Source of the DNA: Streptomyces ficellus | Lineage (GTDB): Bacteria; Actinomycetota; Actinomycetes; Streptomycetales; Streptomycetaceae | DNA: 64,000 bases | Assembly: GCF_009739905.1 (NCBI RefSeq) | Contig: NZ_CP034279.1 | Coordinates: forward strand, 1,984,001-2,048,000 | Direction: 5' to 3' | Shown here: one piece after another, positions 35,200 through 43,505 of the stretch | Numbering within the stretch: position 1 is the stretch's first letter | How the letters are laid out: the number at the start of each line of letters is the position of its first letter | Position numbers and translations under genes: made by a program | Notes under the pieces: generated by a model | What the model was told of the DNA's origin: nothing | Database searches by the model: none | Seen by the model: only the letters and a program-made list of their open reading frames with translations

Positions 35200-35568
35200 A
35201 CCGTCACTGTACGAACTCGCACCACACGATCTCGCCAGGGCTCCGCACCTAGCTTGTCAGTTGGCGCCATCCGCCAGACAGGTCGCCGCGCCGCTCACGC
35301 GCGGACTCCGGACTGGGCGGGCGGCTGCCGCTATGCCTCCAGTCAAGAGGAGACCCAGTGGGCCACATCACCCCAAGCCGAACCGAGGTGGGTCCCGGGT
35401 GGCCACTACCCGGTTCCCACCAAGGTCGTCGGCTGGAGCTGGACCACGTGCCACTTAAGGCCTTCGCCCGTGCCCGACTCCTCGAAATCTCTGCTCGGTG
35501 AACGAGACGGTGTATCCGCACCAATGACACTGAGACTGCGGTCTATGCACTGATCCGCGGTAGAACGC
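35200..35568. other. Region without a recognised gene
   Basis: These 369 bases carry only poorly coding frames on both strands. They hold the methyltransferase promoter side and the boundary of the toxin locus. The text is less GC-rich than the flanks and may be a remnant of an older gene. No mobile-element ends were seen. Confidence 0.4.
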
Positions 35569-35604
35569 GCAAGACCCCACCGCAGCAGAACGGTGGGGTC
35601 TTGC
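35569..35604 (-). terminator. Terminator of the toxin/immunity unit
   Basis: A perfect 14-bp stem (GCAAGACCCCACCG and its complement) has an 8-nt loop and lies 24 bases past the end of the immunity candidate. Confidence 0.85.
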
Positions 35605-35627
35605 GATCCGTCACGAAGCGGTGACTC

Positions 35628-35984
35628 CTACTGTTCCAGTTTCTCCAGGCCTATGCCCAGGAACTCGGCCAGCAGCTGGAACAGGCCGTCCACGGCTGCC
35701 TCTTCCTCGGCCGCACTCATGGTCCCCGCTGGTCGGCTCGCATCCCAGCCGGGAAAGACGACGATGAGGATCAAGCTCCACCAGGGCAGGTTGGCGCCAT
35801 ACCCCGTCCTGGCTGCCAGCCACTCCGGGAACTCCTCGAGGAGGCCGGGGCCGTGGAGACGCGAGCCTGTGTCCATCCCCTGGAGAAAGGCAACGTACTG
35901 AGAGAAGGAACCATCCAGGCCCGCCATCGCGGGCCTCAATTTCACGTTTCGCAAGATGAGGTCCATGCGAAGTCCAGCGCTCAT
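35628..35984 (-). CDS. Candidate immunity protein for the polymorphic toxin
   Basis: This 118-residue protein is predicted to be acidic and cytoplasmic. Its ATG overlaps the toxin stop by 4 bases (ATGA), with GGGAGACAGG as the ribosome site. A helical C-terminal part (EEEAAVDGLFQLLAEFLGIG) and a Trp-rich middle (PWWSLILIVVFPGW) are seen. No named immunity family is recognised. Position directly after a HINT-toxin gene, small size and tight coupling are the usual signs of an immunity gene. GC in sampled lines (about 58 percent in 35881-35940) is lower than in the window's core genes. Confidence 0.65.
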   Translation of the reverse strand: MSAGLRMDLILRNVKLRPAMAGLDGSFSQYVAFLQGMDTGSRLHGPGLLEEFPEWLAARTGYGANLPWWSLILIVVFPGWDASRPAGTMSAAEEEAAVDGLFQLLAEFLGIGLEKLEQ

Positions 35985-38900
35985 CCTGTCTCCCTGAACC
36001 GATACCCGTTGAGGTCCGGGTCCCAGAATAGGCTGCCCCGTGTCAGTTGCACCGTCTCACTCGCATCCTCCCATTGAGCCATGTACTCGTCGAACGGCTC
36101 GCCGTGCCGTCCTGTCCACGCGTCGTAGGCTCGGTCGTTGTGCACCACGAAGTAGTGCTGACTCCAGCCGGTCTGCACGTCTCGGTACTTCCAAAGACCC
36201 AGGCCGCCCGGCCCTCTGGCTCGGTAGACCTGGCCTCCGCCCAACCGTCCGATGATATCGATGGCGCACTTCTCGCAGCCGCTGCTGTACGCGATCTTGT
36301 CTACCGGCTGAGGAGTCCAGTCGTCACCAAGATCGTCACAATCGGCGTTGTGAACGAGGACCGGGGCATCACCCGCCAGAACATAGTAGGTGTGCAAATC
36401 GGTGACGGTGAGGTTGTACGTTCGCGCGTGCCGCGTGAAGGAACGATTACTCTGAACGGTGACAGGGGTCTTGTCGGCGCTCAGCAGGGTCATCCCGGGA
36501 AGGAGGTCGTCAGCAGGCACCCAGGCGCGCTTCGATGGGCTCCAGAAGGGGTGTTCGTGGGTCGCCGTAAGCTTCTCCGGCCCCTTCGAGGTGGCGAGGA
36601 TCAGCTCGTTGAACAACTTGTCGTCCTCGGTGACGATGAGGCGGGCCACTGTGCGCGGGCCTGTCGCCCCGGTCACCGGCTCGGTAGCGAGGACTGTGTC
36701 ACCTGCTCTGACGTCCTCAATGTTCCGGGTGGCTCCGTCACTCATGAGCACCTTTGTGCCGGCAGGGAAGCACTTCGTACATCCCACTCGTTGAGCATCG
36801 CGGATCAAGTCGTACGCCTCCTTGAGAAGGCGCAGCTTGGAGTTGACGGTGACGTCCTTCATTAGGTCGCCGCAGTCCCACAGTTTGTTCCACTCTCCGG
36901 GGCGGAACGACATGCACTCTTCCAGCTGAGAAAGTCCGGAAAGGTCCTTGGTGACCCGCCAGAAAAGATCGCTGCCTTCCTTGGCCCAGCGGTATGAGGC
37001 GCAAAGTCCGTCGGCTACAGGCCTCTTGTCGCAGTGGAAAATCGGGTCGGGCCCCGTTTCGCAATTGAGGACTCCGCAGGTGCGCTTCCTTTCCATCGCC
37101 TGGCGTTCGGGATCAGTCAGCCGACTCTTGCGGGCTTCCTCCTCCTCCTTCAGCTTGGCGACTGCGATGGCGAAGGCGTCGACACCGGCTTTCAGCGCTG
37201 CCTCGGCATCCTTGCCGGCCGCGACAGCGGAAGCGCGGGCTTGGTCTGCGGCGTGCCAGGCGCTGGACGCGGATGCATAGGCCATCTGCGACGAGATCAC
37301 CGCGTCGGCCGCGGAGGTCTCAGCGTCCGTTGCGGCCCGATGGGCGGACGCTTCGGCGCTGCGTGCCTTGCGGGCGGATTCGGCAGCGTTCGCGGCGGAG
37401 GCTTCGGCGTTCTTAGCGGACTCGTCGGCCTGCGCGGCGTAGCGATCGGCCTCTGCGGCAGAAGCCGTGGCCTGTTTGGCGTACACGTCCGCTTCCGCGG
37501 CGGCCTTGCGGGCAACCGCGGCTACCCGCTGCGCCTCGGCGGCGTCCCTCTGTGCCTTGGCGGCGATGGCTGCCGCCTCAGAGATCAACTGTTGGACCTG
37601 GTGGGCATGCGTGGCGGCGAGGAGATCCTTGCGCTTCGCTCTGTATTGCCCCGCCTCGATGAAGTTGTGAAGCTGCCCGGCCGGGCCGTTCAAGGCTATG
37701 CGTGCCGCAGCCTTGACTTCCGGGCCACCGCTTTCAATCAGCTGTGCGGCAATCACCTCCTCGTCCCTGTGGCGAGCCGTGTACTGACCCGTAGCGATGA
37801 ACTCGCGGTACCGACCAACGTCACCCGAGTTCAGAGCGGCCCGGCCCTTCTCCTCGACTTCGCGCTGACCGCCGGACTGCGCGGTGGCGATGATCTGAGC
37901 GATGTGGACACGCAGCTCCGCTGCCGCGGCCTGGTACTGGCCGCTGGTCAGGAACGCCGACACGGCGTTGGCGTCACCCTTGAGGGCTTCCAAAGCGGCG
38001 GTACGCACCGAGGACAGTGCGCTCTCCTCGACGAGGTACTCCAGCCGGTTGCGCTCGTCCTGCTGGAGGGCGCTCTTCCAGCCGTTGCGGACGTACCCAA
38101 TGACGACGGTGTCGTCACCGCCCAGGGCCGCTTCGGCGGCGGCTCGGCTCCAGGGTTCACCGCCTTTCGCAATGAGCAGGGCGAGCTTGCGGCCCTTCGC
38201 GACCACGGTGGGGATGTCGATGTCGGGCTGGGCGGCCTCGGTGGCTAGCCGCTGAGCCTCTGCCTGACGGTCCTTTGTCTCCTGCACCGCCCGGTCCTGG
38301 TCGGTGTGCAGTTGGAGATCCTCAGTTCTGAGGTCCTTGGCGTGCTCGATGCCCTCGTTCGTGCGGACGCGTAGCTCTTCGACCTCAACTTCGCGGGCTA
38401 GGGCGAAGACATTCTTGGCCTTGTCGACGGCCGAGCTTGCGGCATTGGCAGCCACTTGTGCGGCGTTGGCGTGCGCCGTGGACTGCGTTGCGGCGACGGC
38501 GGCGTCTCCAGCGTGGTCAGCTGCCTCGTCCGCGGCCTTGGCGGCAGCCTCGGCGTGTCCGGCCGCTGAGTTGGCCGAGTCACGTGCCTCTGCTGCCGCG
38601 GCTGCGGACTTTCGTGCGAGAGCCTCCGCGGCATTGGCTGCGCGGGTGGCCTCGGCGGCGTGGCGCCTTGCTGCGTCGGCAGCGGCCTTGGCTTCGGCGG
38701 CCTTGGCGCCGCTGATATTGGCGGCGCCACTGGCGTCCTGGGCGGCGGAGGCAGCTGCGTTGACGTTCAGGCCGGCGCTGGCAGCAGCTTTTGCGGCGTT
38801 GCCGGCCTCGGTCGCAGCGATCGTGGCCTGGTCGGCGGCGTCAGCGGCGAGTCTGGCGCCCTTCGCCGCAGTGCGCGCGCCTTCTGCGGCCTGGCGCGCA

Positions 38901-39994
38901 GCGGCCGCGTTCGTGGCGTCGGTGGCTGCAGCTGCAGCCGCGCTGCGGGCGCGAGAAGCGGCTTGGGCGGCCCCTGCGGCTGCGGAGGCTGCCTGGACGG
39001 AGGCGTTGGCTGCGATGCGTGCCGAGTTGTTGGCCGCGCGGGCTGAGTCGATCGCCTGCTGAGCGGCGGATGCGGCCTGCGCGGCGGCGGAGGCCGCGCG
39101 TCCGGCCGCGCTTGCGGCGTCAGAGGCATCTTCCTTCGCGGCCAGGGCTTCGGCGGCGGCCTTCGCGGCGGCTTCCTTGGCGAGCTGCGAAGCGGCGACC
39201 GCACGGGCGGAGGCCTCCTTGGCCGCTGAGGTTTCCTTCGCGGCCTGGCGGCCGGCTTCGCGGGCCTGTTCGGCAAGTTGGGCAACAGTGGCGTGCTCTT
39301 GGTCGCGCGCCCGGGCGACGTACTGGCCGACTACCAGGAACTCCCGGATGTCGTCTGGAGTCCCGTTCAGGGCAATCCGCCCGGCCTGGCGTACGTTGGG
39401 CCCACCGACGCTCAGAACCTGTGCCAATTGGACCCGCTCATCCTGGTCCCGCTGTGTGTACTGGCTTTCCTCCAGAAACCGCCTGACGTCCTCGGAAGTG
39501 CCATCCAGGGCGGCTCGGCCCGATATTTGCACCCCGCGACCGCCGGTGGCGATGATCTGGGCTACGCGAACCCGTTGATCCTCATGAAAGGGTGTCTGCC
39601 AGCCGGAGCTTACAAACTTTTGAAGGTCCGCAGGTGTGCCCGCCAGTGCCGCACGGGCGGCTCTCAGGGTGGCGGTCCCACCGAGACTGGCGATCTGCGC
39701 CGCAGACACCCTTTTGTCCTGAAGCGACTCCTCGCCCACCGCGCTTAGGAAGCGCATGACATCCTGATCGGTGCCCGTCAGGGCTGCTTCGGCAGCAGCT
39801 TTGACCCCAGGCCCTCCGGACTTCCACAAGTCCACGACCAGGCCCCGGTGAGTGGGGGAGACGGCGCTGGCGGCAACGCTGCCCGGGGCTTCATCGGCCT
39901 CGGCTGCTGTGGGTCCGAGAAGGCTTGCCAGGAACACCAGAGGCAACAGGCCCAGGCTCAGGGCGCGCACTACGAGTGCGACCCGTCTCGCCAT
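35981..39994 (-). CDS. Secreted polymorphic toxin: ALF repeats, coiled coils, HINT domain, papain-like tip
   Basis: This protein has 1337 residues. A Sec signal (LSLGLLPLVFLASLLG) is followed by ALF repeats (AALTGTDQDVMRFL type, about 45-250), a long Ala-rich coiled coil (about 250-600), a second ALF block and a second coiled coil. A HINT autoprocessing domain runs from CFPAGTKVLMSDG (about 1073) to APVLVHN (about 1219), with THEHPFW inside. The last 115 residues form the presumed toxin: SGCEKCAIDIIG (Cys near 1236-1239), SQHYFVVHN (His) and RAYDAWTG (Asp), the order of a papain-like catalytic triad. HINT would release this tip. The start is ATG 39994; the ribosome site is poor. Confidence 0.87.
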   Translation of the reverse strand: MARRVALVVRALSLGLLPLVFLASLLGPTAAEADEAPGSVAASAVSPTHRGLVVDLWKSGGPGVKAAAEAALTGTDQDVMRFLSAVGEESLQDKRVSAAQIASLGGTATLRAARAALAGTPADLQKFVSSGWQTPFHEDQRVRVAQIIATGGRGVQISGRAALDGTSEDVRRFLEESQYTQRDQDERVQLAQVLSVGGPNVRQAGRIALNGTPDDIREFLVVGQYVARARDQEHATVAQLAEQAREAGRQAAKETSAAKEASARAVAASQLAKEAAAKAAAEALAAKEDASDAASAAGRAASAAAQAASAAQQAIDSARAANNSARIAANASVQAASAAAGAAQAASRARSAAAAAATDATNAAAARQAAEGARTAAKGARLAADAADQATIAATEAGNAAKAAASAGLNVNAAASAAQDASGAANISGAKAAEAKAAADAARRHAAEATRAANAAEALARKSAAAAAEARDSANSAAGHAEAAAKAADEAADHAGDAAVAATQSTAHANAAQVAANAASSAVDKAKNVFALAREVEVEELRVRTNEGIEHAKDLRTEDLQLHTDQDRAVQETKDRQAEAQRLATEAAQPDIDIPTVVAKGRKLALLIAKGGEPWSRAAAEAALGGDDTVVIGYVRNGWKSALQQDERNRLEYLVEESALSSVRTAALEALKGDANAVSAFLTSGQYQAAAAELRVHIAQIIATAQSGGQREVEEKGRAALNSGDVGRYREFIATGQYTARHRDEEVIAAQLIESGGPEVKAAARIALNGPAGQLHNFIEAGQYRAKRKDLLAATHAHQVQQLISEAAAIAAKAQRDAAEAQRVAAVARKAAAEADVYAKQATASAAEADRYAAQADESAKNAEASAANAAESARKARSAEASAHRAATDAETSAADAVISSQMAYASASSAWHAADQARASAVAAGKDAEAALKAGVDAFAIAVAKLKEEEEARKSRLTDPERQAMERKRTCGVLNCETGPDPIFHCDKRPVADGLCASYRWAKEGSDLFWRVTKDLSGLSQLEECMSFRPGEWNKLWDCGDLMKDVTVNSKLRLLKEAYDLIRDAQRVGCTKCFPAGTKVLMSDGATRNIEDVRAGDTVLATEPVTGATGPRTVARLIVTEDDKLFNELILATSKGPEKLTATHEHPFWSPSKRAWVPADDLLPGMTLLSADKTPVTVQSNRSFTRHARTYNLTVTDLHTYYVLAGDAPVLVHNADCDDLGDDWTPQPVDKIAYSSGCEKCAIDIIGRLGGGQVYRARGPGGLGLWKYRDVQTGWSQHYFVVHNDRAYDAWTGRHGEPFDEYMAQWEDASETVQLTRGSLFWDPDLNGYRFRETG

Positions 39995-40701
39995 GCCTCT
40001 CGGCCAGAAACTTGTTATCAAGGGAACTCTTCTCGCTCGCCGACATCCTTCAGTCGGCCGCCGTCCTTCGGCGCAGCGAGCATATCTACAGGTGGCCTTG
40101 CGAACCGCCAGCAATCGGTGCTGCATTCGGCCACCTCGTCTCCGGCTCCCTATCAACGGGTCCCCGCCGTCGAGGACTGAGGACTCCCTCTCGTCGAACC
40201 GCATTCGCCAGCCCTAGGACCCAGGTCACCGGCCTCACCGGGGGCATCGCTGCGCCGTCCGCAGCAGCGCCCGTGCTGAATGGATTCGACCGAAACCGTG
40301 CGGCGGAACCCGTGACCTCAGCACTGCTACGACAGGAGCCACCGCCAACGCTCCCGCTGCCCCTCCCCGGTGTCCTCGACGCGTCCGACAGTGTCCGCAC
40401 CGTCGACGACCGATTGCACGAACTCTCCAGGGCCGGCCACCGCCGACATCATCCCATGTTCAGGGCGGTGCGCCCGAGATGGACCAGGTGTGTCCGAGGT
40501 CTACACCTGTCGTTGAGCACTCAGGGGCGCGCTCGTTCGGGGCCACCGAACCCATGTCGGCGCCTACCAGTGGCCGAACGCTGCACGTCTGTCAATGGCC
40601 CGAGGGCCGTTCAGCGAAGTGGTAGCTTGCACCTGCCCCTTGACCAGGGCCTTCCGGCCGACAGGCAGCACGTCGACCAATTCCGCGAAAGGAAACCCCG
40701 C
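39995..40701. other. Gene-poor region between the toxin and the secreted protein
   Basis: These 707 bases are divergent upstream DNA for both neighbours. I find no convincing start, ribosome site or family match on either strand. The 40190-40560 part reads in several frames without protein-like composition and may be relic sequence. Confidence 0.45.
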
Positions 40702-41211
40702 GTGATAGTTCGCGCGCGAAAGCTCATGCTGACCGGAGCACTTGGAGCTGTCACCGCTGCAGCCGCGCTCCTGTTCTTCGCAGACTCTCAAGACCAAGGG
40801 AGAGATTTCGGACTTACCGCACTGGCCGCGGCCGACGGCAATCCGCCCTCCGGAGTAGAGGACTACAACTACCCTGGCGCAGAAACCATTTTCAAGCAAA
40901 AGGGAATCAAACTACTGCGTGGTGACGGCCGCGTCCTCCTCGCTGATTGCGGCACCTCTCCGAACGAGATCAAGGTCTGGAGTCGAGCGGGGGACATTTG
41001 CTTCCAGGCTAGCACCACCACTGGTTACATCACCATGGAGTTGACAGAGGTATGGGGCTTGGAGACCACGTCCCACTCGATCGACGCCGACCTCACCGCA
41101 GGAGGGGAAACGCAAACTGTCAACGTGCCCAAGGACGCCTTCAAGAGCGTCGGTGAGGGCATCCCGGGCGGAACCCCCTCGACTCTGGTTGAGATCCGGG
41201 TGACCGGTTGA
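40702..41211 (+). CDS. Small secreted protein preceding a pseudo-trypsin
   Basis: This 169-residue protein has an N-terminal hydrophobic signal (LTGALGAVTAAAALLFFA) and a mature domain of about 125 residues with two cysteines (LLADCGT and GDICFQ), which could form a disulphide. I do not recognise the fold; beta-rich sequence such as TTTGYITMELTEVWGL is evident. The GTG at 40702 is preceded by AAGGAA at 8 bases. The next gene starts 47 bases later and is the likely partner. Base composition is lower in GC than the surrounding core genes. Confidence 0.75.
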   Translation: MIVRARKLMLTGALGAVTAAAALLFFADSQDQGRDFGLTALAAADGNPPSGVEDYNYPGAETIFKQKGIKLLRGDGRVLLADCGTSPNEIKVWSRAGDICFQASTTTGYITMELTEVWGLETTSHSIDADLTAGGETQTVNVPKDAFKSVGEGIPGGTPSTLVEIRVTG

Positions 41212-41258
41212 TCCACGTTAGCACTGCATTCATAAAGAGAATGGACAGGGAAAGACAC

Positions 41259-43418
41259 GTGTCTGGGATACGCCCCCGCCCAAAGTGGAGATCGGGGCTA
41301 CTTGTAACCGCAATCACAGCCGGTGCCCTTTGTGGCCCCTCAGCTCAGGCCGCTACTGGGCCTGCTATCACGGACAACGGTCTCGCGTTCACGGCAAGGC
41401 TGGAGATTGGCACAGGCGACAACACACGGGCATGCACCGGTGTGCTGGTTGCCTCCCAGTGGCTGCTCACTGCAAGCAGCTGCTTTGAGGCAGAGGGATC
41501 CACGCTTGCGCCGGGTAAGCCAGCTTTGGCTACGACCGCGACCATTGGCCGCGCGGACCTCTCGGGTACCGGCGGTCAAGTCAGTCATGTTGACTACCTT
41601 GTGCCGAGGGAAGGGCGTGACCTCGTCATGGCCCGCCTCGCCGTTCCGACCACCGGCATCACGCCCGTTTCCATAGCCGCCACACCACCGGCCGCTGGCG
41701 AGGTGCTGCAAGTAGCTGGTTACGGTCGGACCAAGACCGAGTGGGTTCCGAACCGCCTTCACACCGCGAGCTTCCAGCTGGACTCTCTCGCGGCTGACTC
41801 GCTCTCCGTCAGCGGGAGGACCGCCGCCGACTCGCTCTGCAAGGGAGATGCTGGCGGACCAGTTCTGCGCCAAAGGGATGGCGAGCTGGAACTAGTGGGC
41901 ATTAATAGCCGCTTTTGGCAGCGTGGATGTTTCGGCGAGACCGAGACGGAGACACGCACGGACGCGCTAGCCGCACGTGTCGACAGCATCAAGGTCAGGT
42001 CGCGTTTGGACCCGGGCCAGCAGCTACGGCCGGGGGACAGCCTCGTCTCTGCTTCCGGCAGCGTGACCATGCAAGATAACGGTGACTTGGCTTTCGTCTC
42101 CAAGGCTGGAAGGGTCCTCTGGTCGACGAAAACCGCAGGCAACGAGGGCGCGACTGCCCGATTCGGCACCGACGGCAACCTCGTCGTCCGCAACGCCGCC
42201 GACACCGCCACGCTGTGGGAGTCCAAGACGTCCGCGGCCGGGGGCAAGCTGGTGCTGACCGACCGGGGCAACCTGGTCGTGTACAACGCCCAGCAGCAGT
42301 CGCTGTGGTCCAGCAACACCGTGGTCCGGCACGACGTCAACGGGGACGGGCGCAGCGACGTCGGTGCCTGGTACGCGTTCCCGAAGCCGGCGGTGTCGGA
42401 TGCGATGTACACGTTCCTGGCGAAGCCGAAGGAGGGTACGACCGAGGCCGGTGTGCTGGGTGCTCCGGTGAAGTCCTACACGTCATCGACCGACAAGTGG
42501 AACGAGTCGGCGATGAAGAACGTCGCCGGTGACTTCAACGGCGACGGCCGGGCCGACATGGCCACTCTCCACGGGAACAGCAACGCGAGCGTCACGGCGT
42601 ACGTTGCTCTCGGCCAGGCCGACGGCACGTTCGCCGACCCGGTGCAGGCGTGGGCGGCGCTGCCCGGTGGCGAGTTCCACATCTCGTACATGACGCCGCA
42701 GGCCGGCGACTTCAACGGTGACGGCCGTGACGACATGGCGGTGTGGTCGGCCAATGCGGCGACCGGCGAGACCAAGCTGTTCACCTTCACGTCCAAGCCG
42801 AGCGGCACCTTCAACACGCCGTTCGCGTCGTGGAAGGCGCCCGCCAACTCGTGGGCCAGGTCCAGCACCAAGTTCGTCACCGGTGACTTCAACGGCGACG
42901 GTCGCGAAGAGCTGAGCGTGTTCTACAAGCAGGGCACGCAGGGCCTGAAGACCTACGTGTTCGGCACCCTGCCCAACGGCGGTTTCTCGGACCCGAGCCT
43001 GCCCTGGTGGGAGAGCACGGACTGGGTTTGGGACAACGCCATTCCGCAGGCCGGTGACTTCGACGGTGACGGCCACGACGACGTCCTGGTCTGGTACAGC
43101 TACGACGACGGTGCCGACCGCACCTCGACCATGCTGTTCGAGAAGGTGGACGGGAAGAACAAGTTCGGCTCGGCCAAGGTGACCCTTGACGGCGCCAAGA
43201 ACTACGACGTGTCGCGCCTGAAGATGGTGACCGGTGACTACAACGGTGACGGCCGGGACGACCTGGCCGTCATGAACCACCGGGCGGACGACAAGGTGCA
43301 GATGATCACCTGGACCGCCAGGTCCGACGCCATGTTCAACGGCGGTCTGGCCGGCTGGACCTCCAACGCCGGCGCCTGGTCCTTCAGCAACACCAAGCTG
43401 TTCGGCTCCTACAACTGA
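41259..43418 (+). CDS. Secreted pseudo-trypsin with B-lectin domain and FG-GAP repeats
   Basis: This 719-residue secreted protein has a signal peptide ending near AQAATG. The S1 fold is clear (LLTASSCFEAEG, RDLVMARLA, CKGDAGGPVLRQ), but His57 is Ser74 and Ser195 is Ala198; only the Asp (121) remains. A bulb-type lectin domain follows (about 253-365, SVTMQDNGDLAFVSKAG and GGKLVLTDRGNLVVYN). Five or so FG-GAP/VCBS repeats (VAGDFNGDGRADMA, PQAGDFNGDGRDDMAVWS) with Ca-binding DxDxDG loops complete the protein. The GTG at 41259 has AGGGA 8 bases upstream; ATG 41241 and TTG 41208 are weaker in-frame choices. It probably binds glycans rather than cutting protein. Confidence 0.85.
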   Translation: MSGIRPRPKWRSGLLVTAITAGALCGPSAQAATGPAITDNGLAFTARLEIGTGDNTRACTGVLVASQWLLTASSCFEAEGSTLAPGKPALATTATIGRADLSGTGGQVSHVDYLVPREGRDLVMARLAVPTTGITPVSIAATPPAAGEVLQVAGYGRTKTEWVPNRLHTASFQLDSLAADSLSVSGRTAADSLCKGDAGGPVLRQRDGELELVGINSRFWQRGCFGETETETRTDALAARVDSIKVRSRLDPGQQLRPGDSLVSASGSVTMQDNGDLAFVSKAGRVLWSTKTAGNEGATARFGTDGNLVVRNAADTATLWESKTSAAGGKLVLTDRGNLVVYNAQQQSLWSSNTVVRHDVNGDGRSDVGAWYAFPKPAVSDAMYTFLAKPKEGTTEAGVLGAPVKSYTSSTDKWNESAMKNVAGDFNGDGRADMATLHGNSNASVTAYVALGQADGTFADPVQAWAALPGGEFHISYMTPQAGDFNGDGRDDMAVWSANAATGETKLFTFTSKPSGTFNTPFASWKAPANSWARSSTKFVTGDFNGDGREELSVFYKQGTQGLKTYVFGTLPNGGFSDPSLPWWESTDWVWDNAIPQAGDFDGDGHDDVLVWYSYDDGADRTSTMLFEKVDGKNKFGSAKVTLDGAKNYDVSRLKMVTGDYNGDGRDDLAVMNHRADDKVQMITWTARSDAMFNGGLAGWTSNAGAWSFSNTKLFGSYN

Positions 43419-43424
43419 CCATTC

Positions 43425-43465
43425 CGAGGCAGGGGTGTCCGTCGTGGGCGGGCACCCCTGCCTCG
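43425..43465 (+). terminator. Terminator after the pseudo-trypsin gene
   Basis: A perfect 13-bp stem (CGAGGCAGGGGTG and its complement) with a 15-nt loop begins 7 bases after the stop. Confidence 0.8.
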
Positions 43466-43505
43466 TCGCGTACCGCACCACACAAAACCGAGGGGAAGCA
43501 CTGCC

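Noticed and set aside
37000..39300. Internal repeats in the toxin gene as a DNA repeat array.
   Set aside because: They reflect Ala-rich heptad and ALF protein repeats, not DNA-level tandem units.
40086..40400. Short minus-strand frame (104 residues) in the toxin/secreted protein gap.
   Set aside because: Arg/Pro/Gly-biased composition, no ribosome site and no family resemblance.
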